A DNA stretch of 64,000 nucleotides from Nocardioides jiangxiensis (GTDB taxonomy: Bacteria; Actinomycetota; Actinomycetes; Propionibacteriales; Nocardioidaceae): positions 620,001-684,000 of the forward strand of contig NZ_JAUQTA010000002.1 of the NCBI RefSeq assembly GCF_030580915.1. Direction: 5' to 3'. The notes under the pieces were generated by a model, which had not been told where the DNA came from, did not search any database, and saw only the letters and a list, made by a program, of their open reading frames with translations. Below are positions 1-7,585 of the stretch, piece after piece. A program made the position numbers and the translations under genes. Numbering within the stretch: position 1 is the stretch's first letter; each line of letters starts with the position of its first letter.

Positions 1-299
1 AGCAGGTGGATGGTCGTGCCTACGACCATGACCGAACTGATGAGCGCGACCGCCTTGGTGATGGGCCGCAGGGGCTCCTCGGCCTCTCGGTTCAGGGCCC
101 ACAGACCGGCCGTCACGAGCACCACCGCGAAGAGCATCACGGCGTGCGCGGGATACCAGGCGGGATCCACGAGCATCTCGTGCAGCTGCTCCGTCTTGGT
201 GCCGGTGCCGCTGTCACCCGGGTGCATCGGACCGGCGATGTTGAAGGCCACTCCGCCGAGCGCGAGCAGTCCGAACTGGATTCGAGTCGATGTGTTCAT
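1..299 (-). CDS. Membrane protein, C-terminus cut by window edge
   Basis: This reading frame runs leftward from an ATG at 299 and leaves the window without a stop, so at least 99 residues are coded here. The visible part starts MNTSTRIQFGLLALGGVAFN, a hydrophobic segment at about residues 8-22. A polar stretch rich in G, T and K follows, then a second hydrophobic segment (PAHAVMLFAVVLVTAGLWAL) and the start of a third (VALISSVMVVGTTIHL). It looks like a small integral membrane protein of unknown function. It is divergent from the LuxR-type gene at 422, with about 120 bp of shared control region, so the two may be co-regulated. I do not recognise a family. Confidence 0.7.
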   Translation of the reverse strand, partial: MNTSTRIQFGLLALGGVAFNIAGPMHPGDSGTGTKTEQLHEMLVDPAWYPAHAVMLFAVVLVTAGLWALNREAEEPLRPITKAVALISSVMVVGTTIHL

Positions 300-360
300 A
301 CCGCAGAGTCCGGCTCGGGACCGCCCCTCCGCGGCGGGGACAACCCTCGAACGGCAGGTT

Positions 361-374
361 CAGGGGAAACCCTG
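361..374. promoter_or_regulatory. Inverted repeat in divergent control region
   Basis: CAGGG-GAAA-CCCTG is a perfect 5-bp inverted repeat about 48 bp before the LuxR-type start at 422 and 62 bp from the divergent membrane gene. It could be an operator for the adjacent regulator or a small hairpin. Only the symmetry is seen. Confidence 0.3.
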
Positions 375-421
375 TACCCGTGTTCCGACCCGATCCCCGG
401 CCGGAGCGGCAGACTGCTGGC

Positions 422-1435
422 ATGCCCGACCAGCAGCCGCGTCACGCCGAAGCGGTCCTGACGCTGCTCGCCCTGTGCGCGACGATCGCGCTCGTGACGC
501 TGGGTCTGCTGCGCGGTCTGTGGCTCTCCAACCTGCACAACGGGATCTTCGCGGTGACGGCGGGGTTCACCGCGGCACTCCTGCTCTCGCGCCGCCCCGG
601 CCAGCCGCTCGCGCGGCTGCTTCTGGTGTGGGGCCTGGTCAGCGCCGTCATCTTCGCCGGCCGGCAGGTCGGGCTGGACTCCCGATCGGCCGGCGACGCC
701 TGGTGGGGGTGGTTCGGGGTCTGGCCGGTGGCGATGGTGATCGGGCTGACGACCTGGATGATCATCGCGCTGCCCGAGGGCAACTTCCTGTCGCCGGCCT
801 GGCGCCGCATCTGCCATGTCGGCATCGGCCTCACCGTCGTGCTCAGCGCCGTGTCGGCGCTCTGGCCGGTGGAGTACGCCGAGAACGCCGTCCGCACTCC
901 GTTCCCGTTCACCCTGCCGGGTGGCGCCTTGGCAGCGGACGTGTGGCCGGCGATCTCGGTGCCGGTCTACATCGGCATCCAGGTGGTGTGGCTGCCCGCA
1001 CTGGTCGTCCGGTGGCTCCAGTCCGACGCCGTGGTCCGGCGCCAGCTGATGGTCCTGGTCGCGGTGGTGGCCCTCGGGCTGGTCGCCCTGGCCGTCGGCC
1101 TCGCCGGCTTCCGCACCCCCACACCGGGCCTGCTGGCGCTCGCACCGCTGCCGGCGGTCCTCGGCTGGCTGATCTACCGCTACAGCTTCGCCCACGTCGT
1201 GGAGGTCGAACGCGCCGGCGGCCGCCTCGCCGAGCTGTCCCCACGGGAGAACGACGTGCTCGACCTCATGGCCCAGGGCCTGTCGAACACCGCGATCGCC
1301 GACCGGCTGTGCCTGAGCATCAAGACGGTGGAGCCGGCCATCAGCTCGATCTTCCGGAAGCTCGGGCTCGACGACGACCCCGAGAGCAACCGCCGGGTCA
1401 TGGCCGTGGCCGAGTTCTGGAAACGGCAGGGTTGA
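422..1435 (+). CDS. Membrane-anchored LuxR-type transcriptional regulator
   Basis: The protein has 337 residues. The first ~255 are mostly hydrophobic (about seven membrane segments, for example LLALCATIALVTLGLLRGL and MVIGLTTWMIIALPEGNFL). The last ~65 form a LuxR/GerE helix-turn-helix: LSPRENDVLDLMAQGLSNTA, then a recognition helix near KTVEPAISSIFRKLGL. The family binds DNA as a dimer, and the membrane part presumably senses a signal or holds the regulator at the membrane. An open frame extends upstream to 290, but the ATG at 422 begins a sensible protein and avoids the divergent gene's start, so I chose it. No kinase or receiver domain is present. The target is unknown; the divergent membrane gene is the obvious candidate. 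Confidence 0.85.
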   Translation: MPDQQPRHAEAVLTLLALCATIALVTLGLLRGLWLSNLHNGIFAVTAGFTAALLLSRRPGQPLARLLLVWGLVSAVIFAGRQVGLDSRSAGDAWWGWFGVWPVAMVIGLTTWMIIALPEGNFLSPAWRRICHVGIGLTVVLSAVSALWPVEYAENAVRTPFPFTLPGGALAADVWPAISVPVYIGIQVVWLPALVVRWLQSDAVVRRQLMVLVAVVALGLVALAVGLAGFRTPTPGLLALAPLPAVLGWLIYRYSFAHVVEVERAGGRLAELSPRENDVLDLMAQGLSNTAIADRLCLSIKTVEPAISSIFRKLGLDDDPESNRRVMAVAEFWKRQG

Positions 1436-1531
1436 GGCACCCGATCGCTGCGGCCGGCACCTGTTCGCGCCCGTCTACCTTCTCCGGGGCCGGAGCGACG
1501 TGCCCTGATCCGGGTCGTTCAGCGACCTGAA

Positions 1532-1545
1532 CGGATCTGCCGATG
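1532..1545 (+). repeat. Direct repeat copy 1 (CGGATCTGCCGATG)
   Basis: CGGATCTGCCGATG occurs here and at 1762-1775, preceded in both by TGA plus one variable base. The first 12 bases occur a third time at 29945-29956. All three copies are intergenic. Confidence 0.6.
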
Positions 1546-1632
1546 GATGCCAACGTCGCATGCCCACGCCCGCCGAGCAAGACCGACTGCGTCCTCCCCA
1601 TCGGACCCGAAAGTAGACCTGCCGAGTAGATC

Positions 1633-1656
1633 TTGAGCAACCTTGCGATTGCTCAA
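1633..1656. terminator. Hairpin, possible terminator
   Basis: TTGAGCAA and TTGCTCAA form a perfect 8-bp stem around an 8-nt loop, about 200 bp after the LuxR-type gene and about 150 bp after the stop of the leftward gene at 1803. There is no T-tract. It could equally be a dimeric regulator site. Confidence 0.3.
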
Positions 1657-1761
1657 TCTTCGTTGCATCTCGACACCTGTCGATTTGCACTGAGAATTGA
1701 CGGCTCTCCCGCGGCGAACTTTCACGACTTGGGAGGCAATACGTCACCTGCTCAATGTGAG

Positions 1762-1775
1762 CGGATCTGCCGATG
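1762..1775 (+). repeat. Direct repeat copy 2 (CGGATCTGCCGATG)
   Basis: Second copy of the 14-nt repeat at 1532-1545, 230 bp downstream in the same orientation. The pair brackets the repeat-bearing part of the intergenic interval, as a target duplication or small-element footprint would. Confidence 0.6.
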
Positions 1776-1802
1776 TGCGGTCGGATGCAGCAGCACTCGT
1801 TA

Positions 1803-2387
1803 CTACGTGACGACCGCGTACCTGGCGCGCAGATCATCGACCTTCTGTCTGCCCTGATTGCTACCGATTGACCACCAGGAGAGGTCGTCGGACCCGGCAC
1901 GGAACTTGCTATCCGGAGCACACACCAACGCCAGCTCCAGGTCCGGGTCCTGAGCCAGCCACCAGCTGGCCGATGCATCCCAGAGCATCAGGCGCCCGAC
2001 TGCGCCGTGTACCTCCCACACCCATTCTTCGAGGGCTCGACCGTGAGCCAGGGCATGAACGGGGACCGTCACAGGGCGGACCGGGATCACGAAGAATCTA
2101 CTCGTCTGCGTGCCATCCGGATCGGTCGTGGTCCATCCGTCGGCCGCTGGGTGGTCGTCGATCCGGAGCGAGAACACGGGCACTTGGCTGATCGTCAGCC
2201 ACTCATGATCGTCCAACATCAGCGACCCGAGGGCGATCCCGGTTTCCCTTATCGTCACCCTGCAATCTGGTACTGCCTCAGGCCACCCGTCGCGCAGCGC
2301 GAACGGCAGGGCGTCGGGTTCGGCTCGTGGCACATACGAAGTGTAGGGAGCGGCCCGTCGCTGTGCCCGGTTCGACCGCACGCTCAT
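1803..2387 (-). CDS. Hypothetical protein, 194 residues
   Basis: The frame is open and codon use is consistent with the flanks, but I do not recognise the family. The sequence is tryptophan-rich (VWEVHGAVGRLMLWDASASW, then SWWSIGSNQG near the C-terminus), lacks a signal peptide or membrane segment, and looks like a soluble mixed alpha/beta protein. I used the ATG at 2387; a TTG at 2405 would add six residues. No good Shine-Dalgarno is visible. The gene lies 30 bp after the stop of a broken cupin frame on the same strand and ends beside the repeat-bearing gap, so it belongs to an accessory-looking strip. Confidence 0.55.
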   Translation of the reverse strand: MSVRSNRAQRRAAPYTSYVPRAEPDALPFALRDGWPEAVPDCRVTIRETGIALGSLMLDDHEWLTISQVPVFSLRIDDHPAADGWTTTDPDGTQTSRFFVIPVRPVTVPVHALAHGRALEEWVWEVHGAVGRLMLWDASASWWLAQDPDLELALVCAPDSKFRAGSDDLSWWSIGSNQGRQKVDDLRARYAVVT

Positions 2388-2417
2388 GCCGCGTTGAGTT
2401 CGCAACTGCAGGGTCGC

Positions 2418-2651
2418 TCAGATCTGCACGGTCGCGATCAGCGCGTCCTCGAAGACCTCTGTCGCGTGGCCTGGTCCCGTGGTGTCCTCGACCAGGATCG
2501 CGTCGCCGGCCCTGAGGACTTCCGTCTGCCCGCTCCCGGCGAGCAGGAACATCCACTGCCGTGCGGGAGCGAAGTCCATGGTGGTGAACGTCAACGAGCA
2601 GCGCTCGTCGTGGGATCGGCCATCCGACACCGAGCCGTCGACGAGCGTCCC
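2418..2651 (-). pseudogene. Truncated cupin-domain protein (remnant)
   Basis: In this frame the last ~55 residues read as the C-terminal part of a cupin: FAPARQWMFLLAGSG, then AGDAILVEDTTGPGHATEV, ending near TVQI. The two strands and the GD...EDTTG turn of the barrel are present. The N-terminal half, including the first metal-binding motif, is missing. Upstream the frame runs into the 3' end of the HNH gene, where it turns low-complexity. The only ATG inside (2579) would give 53 residues, too short to fold as a cupin. I read it as the 3' fragment of a gene whose 5' part was lost, perhaps when the DUF222-HNH gene arrived. The left boundary (stop at 2418) is firm; the right one is approximate. 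Confidence 0.6.
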
Positions 2652-2674
2652 GCGGGCGGGCTGCGTCGGGGCCG

Positions 2675-3949
2675 TCAGAGGGTCTGGGTGCCACGTGGCG
2701 TGACGAGGAACCGGTGACCGGTGGGGGAGCGCCAGAGGTAATAACCGGGGTCCAGCATGGTGTAGCTCCAGCCGGCGTGGGTCTTGAGGCGGTGGTGCTG
2801 GCGACAACAGGGCGTGAGGTTGTCGGTGGAGGTCTGACCCGGCGGGCCAGCGTCGTCGTAGGGGGCGACGTGGTCGATGTCTGCCTGATGCCCCGGGTGG
2901 CTGCACCAGGGGAAGCGGCAGGTGCCGTCGCGCTCGGTGACATGGCGGCGGAGCCGGTCGGGAATCTCCCACTGGTCGACCCGGATGGTGTCGGTGGTGT
3001 CGATCACCGTGCGGACGCTGATGCGGACACCGGGACGCTGCAACCAGGCACGGAGGGCATCGAGGGTGATGAAGGCACCGTTGCCACCTGTGCCTTCGAC
3101 GCGTGCGAGGCCGCCGCGGTCCGCGGCCAGGTCACGAGCATCGACGTGGACCTTGAGCTCGACACCGCCACCGGCGCGCGGTGAACGCTCGCCTGTGGCG
3201 AGGTCGAGGCAGAGGTCGTGGCGTGCCATCTCGCCGAGGGCCAGCGCACGTCGCGCGTCGAGGGGGAGCCCCGCTCCCGCGCCGCCGTCCGCGCCGAGGA
3301 CAGTGGCACGGCGGGCGATGGCCCGCTCCAGGTCGGAGGCGTCGGCGTAGTCGAGCTCGCCCCACAGGTCGGCGGTGCCGTTGGTGGAGATCTGGCCGAG
3401 CCCGACCCTCACCTTCCGGCCGTCGGGACGGATCGGCCCGCCCTCAGGCTCGTAGCCCTCGACGAACCGGATGCGCGCCTCCTCGAGGAGCCTCTGCAGG
3501 GCGGCGTAGCCGATGCGGTGGGCGAACGCTGCGACGTGGTCGTCGACGTAGGCCGCGCCCTCGGGCGAGAGACCGTAGGTGAGGTGGGCGACCTGGCGGG
3601 CGCGCCAGACCTGCAGGCTGCCCGAGACGACGCGAGCCCAGACCTTCGGGAGCCGGTGACGGGTCTCGAGCGCGTCGCCGATGAGGGCCCGGCCGGCGTG
3701 GGTCGTCATGCCGAGGACCGCCGCGAGCTCGGCGACGCAGAACTCCGCGACCTCGGGTGTGCCCTCGCCGGCGAGCGGCATGGCCTTCTCGTCCCAGTCG
3801 GACCGCGCGGGTGCGACCGAGTCGACCGAGTGCTCGTCGGCCCACGTCGCGGCGGCCATGAAGAGATCGGCCTCCGCGCGGTCCGCGATGCGCCGCTGCT
3901 CACGCGCGAACGCGAGCAGGTCGGGCGCGAGGTCGGGGGACGTGGTCAT
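2675..3949 (-). CDS. DUF222 / HNH endonuclease-domain protein (13E12 type)
   Basis: The protein has 424 residues. The N-terminal ~280 match the helical DUF222 region (LLAFAREQRRIADRAEADLF; a tract with WARVVSGSLQVWRARQVA). The C-terminal ~90 carry an HNH nuclease: a CRFPWCSHPGHQADIDHVAP zinc/His segment, then TDNLTPCCRQHHRLKTHAGW holding the N and final H. This family (13E12-like repeats) is multicopy in actinobacteria, and its cellular role is unsettled. The ATG at 3949 is preceded at 6 nt by CACAAT as a possible -10, and a perfect LexA box lies just upstream (3963-3978). The gene sits between the cupin fragment and pgl, all on the same strand. It may have inserted here. Confidence 0.9.
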   Translation of the reverse strand: MTTSPDLAPDLLAFAREQRRIADRAEADLFMAAATWADEHSVDSVAPARSDWDEKAMPLAGEGTPEVAEFCVAELAAVLGMTTHAGRALIGDALETRHRLPKVWARVVSGSLQVWRARQVAHLTYGLSPEGAAYVDDHVAAFAHRIGYAALQRLLEEARIRFVEGYEPEGGPIRPDGRKVRVGLGQISTNGTADLWGELDYADASDLERAIARRATVLGADGGAGAGLPLDARRALALGEMARHDLCLDLATGERSPRAGGGVELKVHVDARDLAADRGGLARVEGTGGNGAFITLDALRAWLQRPGVRISVRTVIDTTDTIRVDQWEIPDRLRRHVTERDGTCRFPWCSHPGHQADIDHVAPYDDAGPPGQTSTDNLTPCCRQHHRLKTHAGWSYTMLDPGYYLWRSPTGHRFLVTPRGTQTL

Positions 3950-3962
3950 GCCTCCATTGTGG

Positions 3963-3978
3963 TCGAACAGGTGTTCGA
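3963..3978. promoter_or_regulatory. LexA (SOS) box
   Basis: TCGAAC-AGGT-GTTCGA is a perfect match to the actinobacterial LexA operator consensus TCGAAC-N4-GTTCGA. It ends 13 bp before the ATG of the DUF222-HNH gene and abuts a CACAAT -10-like hexamer, so a bound repressor would block that promoter. DNA damage should therefore induce the nuclease gene. Confidence 0.8.
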
Positions 3979-4065
3979 AGTCGACCCCAATTGTCCGACT
4001 GTGGAAAGGAGTTTCCGCAGGTCAGCAGCAGCGTGCCGGGTCGAGACGCGCCAGCGGCGTCGATC

Positions 4066-4785
4066 TCAGAGGAGCGCCGCTGCGTCCTCGTCGAGCCACC
4101 AGATCGTGGCCTCGGCACCGCGTGGAGCGACAGCGGGAACCTCGACGGGATCGACGGACCCTCCGGTCGGCGCGAGCGCTGCGCGGACCGCCTCGGCCTT
4201 GCCGGTGCCGGACGCCACGAGCCAGACGAGCGACGACCGGGACAGGCGCGCCGGGGTCATCGACAGGCGCAGCGCCGGCGGCTTGGGGGAGTCGACGACG
4301 GCGACTGCGTCGAGCGTCGACAGGACGTCGTCCTCGCGGCCGGGGAAGAGGGAGCAGGTGTGCCCGTCCGGGCCCATGCCGAGCATGACGACGTCGAAGT
4401 CGCCGGCAGGGAAGTCCTGTGCGTAGGTCGCAGCCGCGTCCTGCACCGGCTGGCCGGAGTCGGTCGCAGGCGGGACGTGCACCAGGTCGGGCGACGCGCC
4501 CAGCGGTGTCAGGAGGTCGCGCTGCGCGGCCAGGCAGTTGCGGTCGGGGCTCCACGAGTCGACGTACCGCTCGTCGCCCCACCAGAACTCCACGCGCGAC
4601 CAGTCGACGTCGCCCGGAGCCGCAGCGACCACGCGGTGCAGCTCCTCGATGATCGAGCCGCCCGCGAGGACGACCCGCGGCGTACGACCCTCGGCCTGGA
4701 TGGCGGCGAGCCGCTCCGTCAGGGCCGCGGCCACCGTCTCGGTCAGGCGCGCGGCGTCGGGGGAGACCTCGACGGAGATCGTCAT
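4066..4785 (-). CDS. pgl: 6-phosphogluconolactonase
   Basis: Hydrolyses 6-phosphogluconolactone to 6-phosphogluconate in the oxidative pentose phosphate pathway (cytosol). The protein has 239 residues, the normal DevB/Pgl length. Typical segments are VVLAGGS near the N-terminus, FWWGDERYV, SPDRN and LGMGPDGHTCSLFPG. The ATG at 4785 shares one base with the pgi stop (TGATG), so translation is probably coupled. It is the last gene of the leftward tkt-tal-pgi-pgl operon. In many actinobacteria zwf and opcA sit just before pgl. Neither is here, although this enzyme's substrate comes from Zwf. Confidence 0.95.
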   Translation of the reverse strand: MTISVEVSPDAARLTETVAAALTERLAAIQAEGRTPRVVLAGGSIIEELHRVVAAAPGDVDWSRVEFWWGDERYVDSWSPDRNCLAAQRDLLTPLGASPDLVHVPPATDSGQPVQDAAATYAQDFPAGDFDVVMLGMGPDGHTCSLFPGREDDVLSTLDAVAVVDSPKPPALRLSMTPARLSRSSLVWLVASGTGKAEAVRAALAPTGGSVDPVEVPAVAPRGAEATIWWLDEDAAALL

Positions 4786-6458
4786 CACTCGCCCCGGTGT
4801 CGGTGGTAGTAGTCGATCAGGGCCTGCGTCGAGGCGTCCTGCTTCTCCAGCGCCTCCGTGTCGTCGCCGAGCGCGGGGATGATCTGCTGCGCGAGCTGCT
4901 TGCCGAGCTCCACGCCCCACTGGTCGAAGCTGTCGATGCCCCACACCGCGCCCTGCGTGAACGTGATGTGCTCGTAGAGGGCGACCAGTTGGCCCAGCAC
5001 GGACGGCGTGAGGTCCGGCGCCATGATCGACGTCGTCGGACGGTTGCCCGGGAAGACGCGCGCGGCGACGATCCGCTCCGGCGTGCCCTCGGCCCGCACC
5101 TCGCCCGCGGTCTTGCCGAAGGCGAGTGCCTGGGTCTGCGCGAAGAAGTTCGCCAGGAAGAGCTCGTGCACGTCCTGCTCGCCGTCGACGAGCGGGTACG
5201 CCGGGTTGGCGAACGCGATGAAGTCGGCCGGCACGAGGTCCGTGCCCTGGTGGATCAGCTGGTAGAAGGCGTGCTGTCCGTTGGTGCCGGGCTCGCCCCA
5301 GAAGACCTCGCCCGTGTCGGAGGTGACCGGCGAACCGTCCCAGCGGACCGACTTGCCGTTGGACTCCATCGTCAGCTGCTGCAGGTACGCCGGGAAGCGG
5401 TGCAGCAGCTGCGAGTAGGGCAGCACGGCGTGGGTGCCGGCGCCGAGGAAGTTCCGGTACCAGATGTTCAGCAGGCCCATGAGGGCCGGGACGTTGCGCT
5501 CGATCGGCGTGGAGCGGAAGTGCTCGTCCATGGCGTGCATGCCGCCCAGGAAGTCGGCGAAGTGGTCGTGGCCGATGGCGATCGCCAGGGACGTGCCGAT
5601 GGTCGAGTCCACGGAGTAGCGCCCGCCGACCCAGTCCCAGAAGCCGAAGGCGTTGGCCGGGTCGATGCCGAACTCCTCGACCTTGTCCTTCGCCGTCGAG
5701 ACCGCGACGAAGTGCCGCGACACGGCGTTCTTGTCGTCGATCCGCATGAGCCCGCGGGCACGCAGGTTCGACAGCAGCCACTCACGGCACAGGCGCGCGT
5801 TGGTCAGCGTCTCGAGGGTGGTGAAGGTCTTGCTCGACACGATGAAGAGGGTCGACGCCGGGTCGAGGTCGGCCAGCTTGCGCGCAGCGTCGGTCGGGTC
5901 GATGTTGCTGATGAACCGGACCTCGAGGTCGTGGTGGCGGTAGGGCGCGAGCGCCTCGTACGCCATGAGCGGGCCCAGGTCCGAGCCGCCGATGCCGATG
6001 TTGACGACCGTGCGGATCCGGCGGCCGGTGACGCCCTTCCACTCGCCGGAGCGCACCTCGGTGGCGAAGCGGTACATGTGCTCGAGGGCGGCGTGGACGT
6101 CCTCGACGATGTTCTTGCCGTCGACCATCACCGTGGCGTCGGCGGGTGCGCGCAGGGCGGTGTGCAGCACCGCGCGGTTCTCGGTGACGTTGATCCGCTC
6201 GCCGTTGAACATCGCGTCGCGGCGCTCGGCGAGCCCGACCTGGTCGGCCAGGTCCAGCAGCGTCTGGGCGATCTCGGGCGTGACCAGGCTCTTCGACAGG
6301 TCGACGTGGAGGTCGGCGGCGTCGAACGTCATCCGCTCGACGCGACCGGCGTCGGCTGCGAACCAGCCGCGGAGGTCGGGCTGGAACGACGTCGCGTGCT
6401 GGCTGAGCTCCTGCCACGCGGTCGTCTTGGTGGCGTCGACCGGCGGCTGCTTGCTCAC
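4785..6458 (-). CDS. pgi: Glucose-6-phosphate isomerase
   Basis: Interconverts glucose 6-phosphate and fructose 6-phosphate. The protein has 557 residues, the length of the long bacterial/eukaryal-type PGI. Both family signatures are visible: [15 protein letters not shown] in the middle and the C-terminal [14 protein letters not shown]. The sugar-phosphate loop SKTFTTLET and the [15 protein letters not shown] segment are also present. I chose the GTG at 6458, which overlaps the tal stop by four bases (GTGA) and gives the expected N-terminus ([18 protein letters not shown]); a longer open frame exists but runs inside tal. Its place between tal and pgl, where zwf-opcA commonly lie, is unusual. 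Confidence 0.96.
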   Translation of the reverse strand: MSKQPPVDATKTTAWQELSQHATSFQPDLRGWFAADAGRVERMTFDAADLHVDLSKSLVTPEIAQTLLDLADQVGLAERRDAMFNGERINVTENRAVLHTALRAPADATVMVDGKNIVEDVHAALEHMYRFATEVRSGEWKGVTGRRIRTVVNIGIGGSDLGPLMAYEALAPYRHHDLEVRFISNIDPTDAARKLADLDPASTLFIVSSKTFTTLETLTNARLCREWLLSNLRARGLMRIDDKNAVSRHFVAVSTAKDKVEEFGIDPANAFGFWDWVGGRYSVDSTIGTSLAIAIGHDHFADFLGGMHAMDEHFRSTPIERNVPALMGLLNIWYRNFLGAGTHAVLPYSQLLHRFPAYLQQLTMESNGKSVRWDGSPVTSDTGEVFWGEPGTNGQHAFYQLIHQGTDLVPADFIAFANPAYPLVDGEQDVHELFLANFFAQTQALAFGKTAGEVRAEGTPERIVAARVFPGNRPTTSIMAPDLTPSVLGQLVALYEHITFTQGAVWGIDSFDQWGVELGKQLAQQIIPALGDDTEALEKQDASTQALIDYYHRHRGE

Positions 6459-7555
6459 GGGGCGACCGCCGCCAGCTGCGTCGTGACGGTGTCGACGAGC
6501 TCGGCCCACGACACGTCGAACTTCTCGACGCCCTCGCGCTCGAGCACCTCCAGGACGTCGTCGAAGTCGACGCCGAGGGCCGCCAGGGCTGCGAACACCT
6601 CGGCCGCCTCGGCGCCACGACCCGTGACCGTGTCGCCGGTGACCTCGCCGTGGTCGGCGAAGGCCTGCATGGTCTTCTCCGGCATGGTGTTGACGCAGCC
6701 GTCGACCACGAGCTCGCTGACGTAGAGCGTGTCCGGGTACGCCGGGTCCTTCACGCCGGTGGAGGCCCACAGGGGACGCTGCACGTTGGCGCCGGCCAGC
6801 GCCGCGAACCGCTCGCTGCCGAAGACCTCCTGGTACGCGGCGTACGCGGCCCAGGCGTTGGCCAGGGCGGCCTTGCCCTTGAGGGCAGCGGCCTCCTCGG
6901 TGCCGATGGCGTCGAGGCGCTTGTCGACCTCGGAGTCGACGCGCGAGACGAAGAACGACGCGACCGAGTGGATCGAGGAGATGTCGACGCCGTCGGCGAC
7001 GGCCCGCTCGAGTCCGGTCAGGTAGGCGTCCATGACCTCGCGGTAGCGCTCGTTGCTGAAGATCAGGGTCACGTTGACGCTGATGCCGGCCGCGATCGCC
7101 GCGGTGATCGCCGGGAGGCCGGGCTTGGTAGCGGGGATCTTGATCATCACGTTCGGCCGGCTCACGGCCTGCCAGAGCTCGCGTGCCTGGGTGATGGTGC
7201 CGTCGGTGTCCATCGCCAGGCCCGGCTCGACCTCGATCGAGACGCGGCCGTCGAACGGGTCCTCGTCGTAGACGGGACGCAGGACGTCGCAGGCGTTGCG
7301 CACGTCCTCCGTCGTCAGCGCGAGGATCGCGTCGGCGGCGGTGCCGCCCTGGGCGGCGACCTCGCGCAGCTGCGCGTCGTAGCGCTCGCCCTTGGCCAGG
7401 GCGGTCGCGAAGATCGTCGGGTTGGTGGTCACGCCGACGACCGACGAGGTGGCGACGAGTTCGGCGAGGTTGCCGGTCTCGAGACGCTCCCGGGAGAGGT
7501 CGTCGAGCCAGATGGAGACACCGGCTGCGGAGAGTGCTTCGAGTCGTGCGGACAT
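6455..7555 (-). CDS. tal: Transaldolase
   Basis: Transfers a dihydroxyacetone unit between sugar phosphates in the non-oxidative pentose phosphate pathway. The protein has 366 residues, typical of the actinobacterial Tal. Signature 1 is GVTTNPTIF at residues 41-49. The Schiff-base lysine is K139 in NVMIKIPAT, and the INVTLIFS strand follows. It begins 30 bp after the tkt stop and overlaps pgi by four bases, so it is an internal operon gene. Near the start an AGGAGCAAGACTC tract can act as a ribosome site. Confidence 0.96.
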   Translation of the reverse strand: MSARLEALSAAGVSIWLDDLSRERLETGNLAELVATSSVVGVTTNPTIFATALAKGERYDAQLREVAAQGGTAADAILALTTEDVRNACDVLRPVYDEDPFDGRVSIEVEPGLAMDTDGTITQARELWQAVSRPNVMIKIPATKPGLPAITAAIAAGISVNVTLIFSNERYREVMDAYLTGLERAVADGVDISSIHSVASFFVSRVDSEVDKRLDAIGTEEAAALKGKAALANAWAAYAAYQEVFGSERFAALAGANVQRPLWASTGVKDPAYPDTLYVSELVVDGCVNTMPEKTMQAFADHGEVTGDTVTGRGAEAAEVFAALAALGVDFDDVLEVLEREGVEKFDVSWAELVDTVTTQLAAVAP

Positions 7556-7585
7556 GAGTCTTGCTCCTCGTGTAGCGGGTCTGGG

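Larger units (their letters stand above)
1436..1802. other. Gene-poor interval with several short repeats
   Basis: I see no convincing gene here. The interval holds inverted repeats: TTGAGCAA at 1633-1640 with TTGCTCAA at 1649-1656, the palindrome TCGACACCTGTCGA at 1670-1683, and GCTCA-ATG-TGAGC at 1750-1762. A 14-nt direct repeat sits at 1532-1545 and 1762-1775. Its base composition looks less GC-rich than the flanking genes. It lies between a rightward and a leftward gene, so one hairpin may terminate both. Confidence 0.5.
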
